Shown: positions 7,000 through 11,032 of the stretch, in pieces
Layout of the letters: each line of letters begins with the position of its first letter
Position numbering within the stretch: position 1 is the first letter of the stretch
Assembly (NCBI GenBank): GCA_947311605.1
Contig: CAMZLC010000142.1
Coordinates: forward strand, 1-11,032
Source: an uncultured Sulfurovum sp.
GTDB taxonomy: Bacteria; Campylobacterota; Campylobacteria; Campylobacterales; Sulfurovaceae
Length of the DNA: 11,032 nt
Direction: 5' to 3'
Made by a program: the position numbers and the translations under genes
The notes under the pieces: generated by a model
Seen by the model: only the letters and a program-made list of their open reading frames with translations
Told to the model about the DNA's origin: nothing
Database searches by the model: none

Positions 7000-8394
7000 C
7001 TATAAAGCTTTCCGCTTTATCTCTCCCCAGCTTGCATTCATGAAATTAAACGTTGCTACAAAGAGTTCCGCTTTGAGTAACGGTTTGTAGACAAAGGGTT
7101 CAAGCAGACTTAACAGCAGCAGTTTCATGTAGGGCCAGTAGCCGACATAGGCATGTTTGGTAAAAAGATCCAGATAGAGTGCAAAGATATTGAGCATCAC
7201 GCCCCAGACAAACTCCAGCAGGAAAAACAGTACAATAGAGTAGGGATTGACCAGACCGAACATATAGAGTACGATGATGGAGACTACCCCGAGAAACGTG
7301 ATGATGGGGCCTAATGCTTCGATGAGGAAGAAGTAGGGAAGAGAGAGTGTTCCTACAATACCGTATTTGGGGTTAAAGAACATTTTTCTATGATGATAGA
7401 GTGTTTCGAGCAGTCCTTTTTGCCAGCGGCTTCTTTGTTTGAGCAGCGACTGATAGTCTCCGGGACATTGCGTCCAGCATAAAATATCGGAAACGAATTT
7501 GACTTGATGTGCGATGTTGTTTTCATAGCAGTATCGTCGCATGCGGATCAGCAGATCAAGGTCTTCTCCTATGGTGTGTCGGTAGCCGCCTATTTTCAGG
7601 ACAAGGTCTTTTTTGAAGATACCAAACGCTCCGGAGATCAGCACCAGACCGTTGGAGTTTTGCCATCCCACCCTTCCGGCAAAAAAACCTCTGAGATATT
7701 CGAGTATCTGGAAGCCTTCTATCAGGCTGTTGGGTACTTTCCTTTCGCTCATTTTATGATCTTTGATCACCGATCCGTTGGTAATACCGATGGCACCGCC
7801 TACTGCAATGACCCGTCTGTCTTTGACAAACTTTTCCAATCCGTGCAAGATGGCATCTTCTTCCAAAATGGTATCGGCATCGACACAGCATATCAAGGGA
7901 TAGTTTGCCAGATTGATCGCGGAGTTGAGTGCATCGGCTTTTCCGCCGTTCTCTTTATCTATCACTGTAAGGTTTTTATAGTGCGGGGAGTGGTAGACAT
8001 TTCTGATCTTTGCATGTTCAAGTGTAAGCTCCTGTGTGATGGCGACACTGTAGAGGTCAAACTCCTTGATGATCCTCTCAAGTGTTTCATCTTTGCTTCC
8101 ATCGTTGATAATCACGATTTCGTACTCTTGAAAATGCAGTTTCAGGAGTGAATAGACAGAGGAGATGATGGTTTCCTGTTCGTTGTATGCCGGTGCCAAA
8201 ATGGAGATGGGCGTATAGACCTGCGTATGATAAAGTGAGTGAAGCAGCATATCGATATCACAGTAGTAGCAACGCACCATTTGTTTCAATGTCACCCAAA
8301 TCATCCATGTGGTGATGATATTGGTAATGGCAAGATAAAACAGATATAAATACTGAATCTGTTCAAAGAATGCGAGCAAAAAGGCAAACATCAT
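7000..8394 (-). CDS. Processive family-2 glycosyltransferase (exopolysaccharide synthase, PgaC/NodC/cellulose-synthase-like)
   Basis: A 464-residue inner-membrane enzyme predicted to polymerise a polysaccharide from nucleotide sugars and extrude it. A hydrophobic N-terminus (about 3-36) is followed by a cytoplasmic GT-A domain: SILAPAYNEQE (64-74), INDGS (96-100, D98), ENGGKADALN (148-157), VDADT (171-175, DxD metal site), GEDLD (276-280, catalytic Asp278 in the TED position) and QRSRWQKG (320-327, the QxxRW acceptor/product-binding motif of processive synthases). Three or more membrane segments follow at about 348-378, 385-410 and 420-440. All D, D, D, QxxRW residues are present, so it should be active. 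There is no C-terminal PilZ domain, unlike BcsA. Its start overlaps the stop of the upstream HEAT gene (ATGA), and AGGGA at 8403-8399 suits the first or, with better spacing, the second ATG (8391). The sugar (for example GlcNAc) cannot be read from sequence. Confidence 0.93.
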   Translation of the reverse strand: MMFAFLLAFFEQIQYLYLFYLAITNIITTWMIWVTLKQMVRCYYCDIDMLLHSLYHTQVYTPISILAPAYNEQETIISSVYSLLKLHFQEYEIVIINDGSKDETLERIIKEFDLYSVAITQELTLEHAKIRNVYHSPHYKNLTVIDKENGGKADALNSAINLANYPLICCVDADTILEEDAILHGLEKFVKDRRVIAVGGAIGITNGSVIKDHKMSERKVPNSLIEGFQILEYLRGFFAGRVGWQNSNGLVLISGAFGIFKKDLVLKIGGYRHTIGEDLDLLIRMRRYCYENNIAHQVKFVSDILCWTQCPGDYQSLLKQRSRWQKGLLETLYHHRKMFFNPKYGIVGTLSLPYFFLIEALGPIITFLGVVSIIVLYMFGLVNPYSIVLFFLLEFVWGVMLNIFALYLDLFTKHAYVGYWPYMKLLLLSLLEPFVYKPLLKAELFVATFNFMNASWGEIKRKAL

Positions 8395-9470
8395 GATATC
8401 CCTGATTGATACTGAGCGATACTTTTCAAGGTAAGGGAATCTTCTTTATGTTGAGGATAGTGTGCCTCTATCCATGCCATGAGTGTTTCTGTCTTGATAT
8501 GGTATTTGGTCAAAGAGAGTAAAAAGTTTTTCCTCACATAAGGATTTGGATCGTAGAGGTAATGAGAGAGGAGCGGATAATATGAATCCTCTAGCATATC
8601 TAGTGCGACCTTTGCGCATACGATACGAAGCAGATCATCCGTATCGTTATGATGGCGCAGTACTATATCGGGTTCTTTCAAACCCAAACGATGCGATACC
8701 CGCAAAAAAGAGACAATAAGCATCCTGTTTCGTGGGTGGGCGTGCTGCAGTTCACAAAGTGCTTCATGTCGCCGTTTGTTGACCGGAAGTGCGCTCAGTG
8801 CATAGATGGCGGCAAAATAGACCGCATTGAATTCTTGCTGCTTCATCCATGCAAGAAAGCGTAGAATCTCTTCCTCTTCCACGGAAATAAATGCTTTGAC
8901 AAGGAAAAATTCCGCAAATTTCTGGCTGGCATATTCCTCCTGATCCAACGTTTCAAGAATAAAGTAGAGCTCCTGAATGTGTACGCTATTTTTACTGCTA
9001 AGCGACAATGCATAAAGTTCTATCGTGAGAAATTCGGGAATCTTTTTTCTTTTCTCCTTATCGGAAGTGAACGATAAGGCAAGCGGTCTTATCTTGGGGT
9101 CTCCCAAAAGTGCAAGAGAGTGGAAAAGCGCAAGCCGTGAAAGCGGCAGACGCTTTGTGTCGTACAGTGCATAGAGTTTGTCATACAGGTGTGTCGCCTC
9201 TATCTGCGTGATGGCTTTTTGGTACGCTTGATGGTCGGATAAGGAGGAGAGATAGTTGGCATATTTGGGAAGATTTTTGGGAGAGATATGCGCAAGTTCC
9301 TCTTGAATCTCCCTGTGTTTTACCTGAAAAGACTTTTTTTTGAGAAATTTCCTTTTGATGTCCAAAAAGGCTTTGAGTATGAAAAAGACAACTAGAAGAG
9401 CGATTGAGGTAAAGAAAAAAATCTCAGATATTTTTAGGACGAGGTGCTGGATAAAGTGGGCATTTTGCAT
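8391..9470 (-). CDS. Single-pass membrane protein with HEAT-like helical repeats
   Basis: A 359-residue protein. One hydrophobic segment at about 16-36 is followed immediately by a very basic stretch (KRKFLKKK, 39-46). By the positive-inside rule this puts the N-terminus outside and the long C-terminal part in the cytoplasm. Residues about 55-355 are nearly all helical, with recurring paired-helix units; the clearest HEAT/Armadillo signature is YDPNPYVRKNFLLSL (306-320), with weaker ones around 110-135 (LALFHSLALLGDPKIRPLA) and 280-305. No catalytic motif is visible. HEAT solenoids bind proteins, so a partner or regulator of the adjacent synthase is the natural inference. The gene lies 5 bases after the outer-membrane protein gene and overlaps the synthase gene by 4 bases, so the three are almost surely one operon. 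The Shine-Dalgarno is weak (CTGGTAA), suggesting coupling to the upstream gene. Confident of the gene, moderate on topology, no assigned function. Confidence 0.8.
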   Translation of the reverse strand: MQNAHFIQHLVLKISEIFFFTSIALLVVFFILKAFLDIKRKFLKKKSFQVKHREIQEELAHISPKNLPKYANYLSSLSDHQAYQKAITQIEATHLYDKLYALYDTKRLPLSRLALFHSLALLGDPKIRPLALSFTSDKEKRKKIPEFLTIELYALSLSSKNSVHIQELYFILETLDQEEYASQKFAEFFLVKAFISVEEEEILRFLAWMKQQEFNAVYFAAIYALSALPVNKRRHEALCELQHAHPRNRMLIVSFLRVSHRLGLKEPDIVLRHHNDTDDLLRIVCAKVALDMLEDSYYPLLSHYLYDPNPYVRKNFLLSLTKYHIKTETLMAWIEAHYPQHKEDSLTLKSIAQYQSGIS

Positions 9471-9475
9471 TTATA

Positions 9476-10903
9476 TTACCAGCGGTATCGTAGCGAGAGA
9501 TCAAAATAAGAGCGTCTGTATTTGTTTTGATATTCACTTTTGAGCCACTCCTTTCCCAGTTTCATGCCTATGGTGTAGTTTTGATAAAGAGGATGCTCTC
9601 CTCCAAGTTCAATATGTTTTTTATCTGTCTTTCCCAGTAGATTGGATGCCTCCTTTTTTTCATTAGAAGCCGAGACGGTGTAAGTGATATGCCACTCAAG
9701 GTGTTGCGGGGTTTGGTACTTGAGTTCACTCAGTAATGCCCAGCTGTGGTTGCTTGGCACATAGTAAAAAGCCTGTCTCCCGTACAGTGAGTCAGTAAAG
9801 TAGTAGCTGTATTCTCCCGAGAGAAGACCGATATTTTCACTTTTGTACGCTCCCCACTCATACCCCAGCCCGAACTGCCACTGCTTGTATCCGTAAAACT
9901 GATGCCACCCCAAGCTCTCTTTGGAAAAAAAGTCTGCTTGGGGGGTGAAAGAAAAAGAGAGATATCCCCAGTAAGGTTCAGGCATTTTCGGATAGAACTC
10001 TCCGCTGATTTTGCTGTCTTTGAGACCGTAACGATCGGTATGCTGCGCTTTGATGTAGAGTGTATAGGTATTGATGGGCAATGTTGCTTCGATATAGTAT
10101 GTTTCGTCCTTATAACGTTTGTCCGAAAAAGAGGCATGGTGTATACCCGCACCTGCCATATGTTTGGCAGGATGTTTCTTTTGCGTTTTTTGGGCGATGT
10201 CGGGCGCACTTTTTTTGGGTCTAACTTTGTGCGCAGGTCTTTTGTGGACGATAATTTTCAGCTGTCGTATCTGTTTCTTGTAGTGATTTCCGTATTGTTT
10301 TTGAAGTGTGATGTACTGGTGTAGGCTGTTTTGAAATTGTCCGTTCCAAAAGAGCAGTGTGGCGAGTCTCTCCTGTGCTTCCCGGCTTTGAGGATATTTG
10401 CGCACCAATGCCTTAGTAAGAGAAAGCGCTTTTTTAAATTGTTTGATACGAATATAAGATTCTATCGCTTTCCAGCGCACATCGTAACCCTCCTGTACAG
10501 AAGGCATCAGTGTACGGATAAACTCAATCTTGGATCTGGGTGTTTTTTCCTTTTTTAGCATAGTAACGGCCCATGCGGTATAGATTTTTTCATACAGTTC
10601 TTTATCGTACATTTTATAAGGCTCTATCGCCTCTTTTGCCAATATCGGTTTGGCATCCCAGTAGAGAAATTTGGCATAAAGCAGATGCGGCCGGATCATA
10701 TCAGGCTCTTTTTTTAAGCACTCAGAGAGTATGGATCGGGCTTCTTTCAGATGACCGCTGACGGAGAGTGCCTCTATGCGGGCTATGGTGGCATTGATGT
10801 CCTCAGCAGGCAATGCGGGAGCGAGAAGAAGAGCCTCCTGCGCATGGCATGCGCTAAAAAGAAATAGATAAAGTAGAGCCCTCCCCATACGTTTTCCTTC
10901 CAT
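9476..10903 (-). CDS. Outer-membrane exopolysaccharide export protein: TPR domain plus YaiO-like beta-barrel
   Basis: A 475-residue protein. Residues 1-21 are a signal peptide (cleavage likely after CHA, residue 21; a Cys at 19 makes a poor lipobox, so lipidation is unlikely). Residues about 35-215 are tetratricopeptide-like helical pairs (for example GHLKEARSILSECLKKEPDM at 50-69 and FKKALSLTKALVRKYPQSRE at 156-175). Residues 221-248 are a Lys/Pro/Ala-rich basic linker. Residues about 249-475 alternate aromatic beta strands (YYIEATLPINTYTLYIKAQH, YWGYLSFSF, QWQFGLGYEWGAY, SGEYSYYFT) and end in FDLSLRYRW, a C-terminal aromatic beta-signal for BAM insertion. The TPR plus small barrel plan fits the YaiO family and parallels PgaA, BcsC and PelB, which pass polymer across the outer membrane. 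As first gene of the minus block with the synthase downstream, this is the likely secretion pore. Two in-frame ATGs (10903 and 10888) each have a strong ribosome site. Confidence 0.87.
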   Translation of the reverse strand: MEGKRMGRALLYLFLFSACHAQEALLLAPALPAEDINATIARIEALSVSGHLKEARSILSECLKKEPDMIRPHLLYAKFLYWDAKPILAKEAIEPYKMYDKELYEKIYTAWAVTMLKKEKTPRSKIEFIRTLMPSVQEGYDVRWKAIESYIRIKQFKKALSLTKALVRKYPQSREAQERLATLLFWNGQFQNSLHQYITLQKQYGNHYKKQIRQLKIIVHKRPAHKVRPKKSAPDIAQKTQKKHPAKHMAGAGIHHASFSDKRYKDETYYIEATLPINTYTLYIKAQHTDRYGLKDSKISGEFYPKMPEPYWGYLSFSFTPQADFFSKESLGWHQFYGYKQWQFGLGYEWGAYKSENIGLLSGEYSYYFTDSLYGRQAFYYVPSNHSWALLSELKYQTPQHLEWHITYTVSASNEKKEASNLLGKTDKKHIELGGEHPLYQNYTIGMKLGKEWLKSEYQNKYRRSYFDLSLRYRW

Positions 10904-10917
10904 TGCATTTTCCTTCC
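10886..10917 (-). repeat. Tandem duplication of a ribosome binding site plus start codon
   Basis: On the minus strand the 10-mer GGAAGGAAAA occurs at 10917-10908 and again at 10901-10892, a 16-base period. The first copy is followed by TGCAATG (start at 10903), the second by CGTATG (start at 10888). The two starts are in frame 15 bases apart, so both could be used, giving signal peptides that differ by the five residues MEGKR. The second start yields a more conventional signal-peptide length. Confidence 0.6.
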
Positions 10918-10929
10918 CTTGCGAAATGA

Positions 10930-10940
10930 ATTATATCAAA
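10930..10940 (-). promoter_or_regulatory. Putative promoter (extended -10) for the synthase/export operon
   Basis: On the minus strand TTTGA is followed by a perfect TATAAT (10935-10930) and no recognisable -35 box. The expected start of transcription, near 10923, leaves a leader of about 20 bases before the ATG at 10903, containing the ribosome site. A/T tracts lie upstream at about 10980-11020. The form matches the putative promoter at 3278. Confidence 0.6.
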
Positions 10941-11032
10941 TAATGACTGTTGGAATGCGATATATCTTTCCCAAAATTTAAATCTGAAATGCAATTTTTT
11001 TAAGAAGTAAAGAAAAAAAGCAATACCTCAAA

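Noticed and set aside
7504..8151. A 215-codon open frame on the plus strand inside the glycosyltransferase gene
   Set aside because: It lies antisense to the conserved GT-A domain with its intact motifs, and its translation shows no recognisable domain or signal; best explained as a shadow of the real gene.
9730..10209. A 159-codon frame on the same strand as the outer-membrane protein but shifted
   Set aside because: It overlaps the beta-barrel coding frame, which ends in a proper aromatic beta-signal; the shifted frame is Ser/Thr/Lys-rich without structure and would only matter if there were a frameshift, for which there is no sign.
10890..10910. Lipoprotein anchoring of the TPR/beta-barrel protein through Cys19
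   Set aside because: The residues before it (FSAC) lack the usual Leu at -3, and a C-terminal barrel with a terminal aromatic residue already explains outer-membrane placement; ordinary cleavage after Ala21 is more likely.

Overview
The window looks like a chromosomal segment of a Gram-negative bacterium, most plausibly a Campylobacterota (Sulfurovum/Sulfurimonas-like). The reasons are a moderate, slightly AT-rich composition, dense gene packing with short overlaps, lipoprotein and outer-membrane signals, and promoter-like sites of the TTTG-N-TATAAT kind with no clear -35 box, which is typical of the vegetative sigma factor of that group. The taxonomic call is inference; no rRNA or other marker is present.

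Layout. At the left edge (8-988, +) is a short SbmA/BacA-type inner-membrane peptide transporter, probably unrelated to what follows. Then come two gene blocks that run towards each other. The plus-strand block (1121-6549) encodes a lipoprotein that fuses a glycoside-hydrolase-like TIM barrel to DUF4874/DUF4832-type domains, a membrane-anchored polysaccharide deacetylase of the NodB fold with an extra N-terminal Rossmann/GATase-like domain, and a secreted protein carrying a second copy of the same TIM-barrel type. The minus-strand block (10903 down to 6541) encodes, in transcription order, a TPR plus YaiO-like outer-membrane beta-barrel protein, a single-pass membrane protein with HEAT-like repeats, a processive family-2 glycosyltransferase, and a small membrane-anchored protein with a dual-specificity-phosphatase-like fold whose catalytic Cys and His are replaced. 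Gaps within this block are 5, -4 and 3 bases. The two blocks overlap by 9 bases at their 3' ends.

Together the seven genes look like a synthase-dependent exopolysaccharide system. The GT2 would polymerise and translocate the chain across the inner membrane. The HEAT protein, probably cytoplasmic-facing, would act beside the synthase. The TPR/beta-barrel protein would carry polymer through the outer membrane. The deacetylase and two hydrolase-like proteins would modify or trim it in the periplasm or at the outer membrane. The logic parallels Pga (PgaA/B/C) and Pel (PelA/B), but this part list (HEAT protein, DUF4874/4832 fusion, paired TIM barrels, dead phosphatase) matches no named system I know. 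No c-di-GMP binding domain is visible. No RNA gene, CRISPR array, insertion sequence or phage gene was seen, and no gap between genes exceeds about 130 bases.
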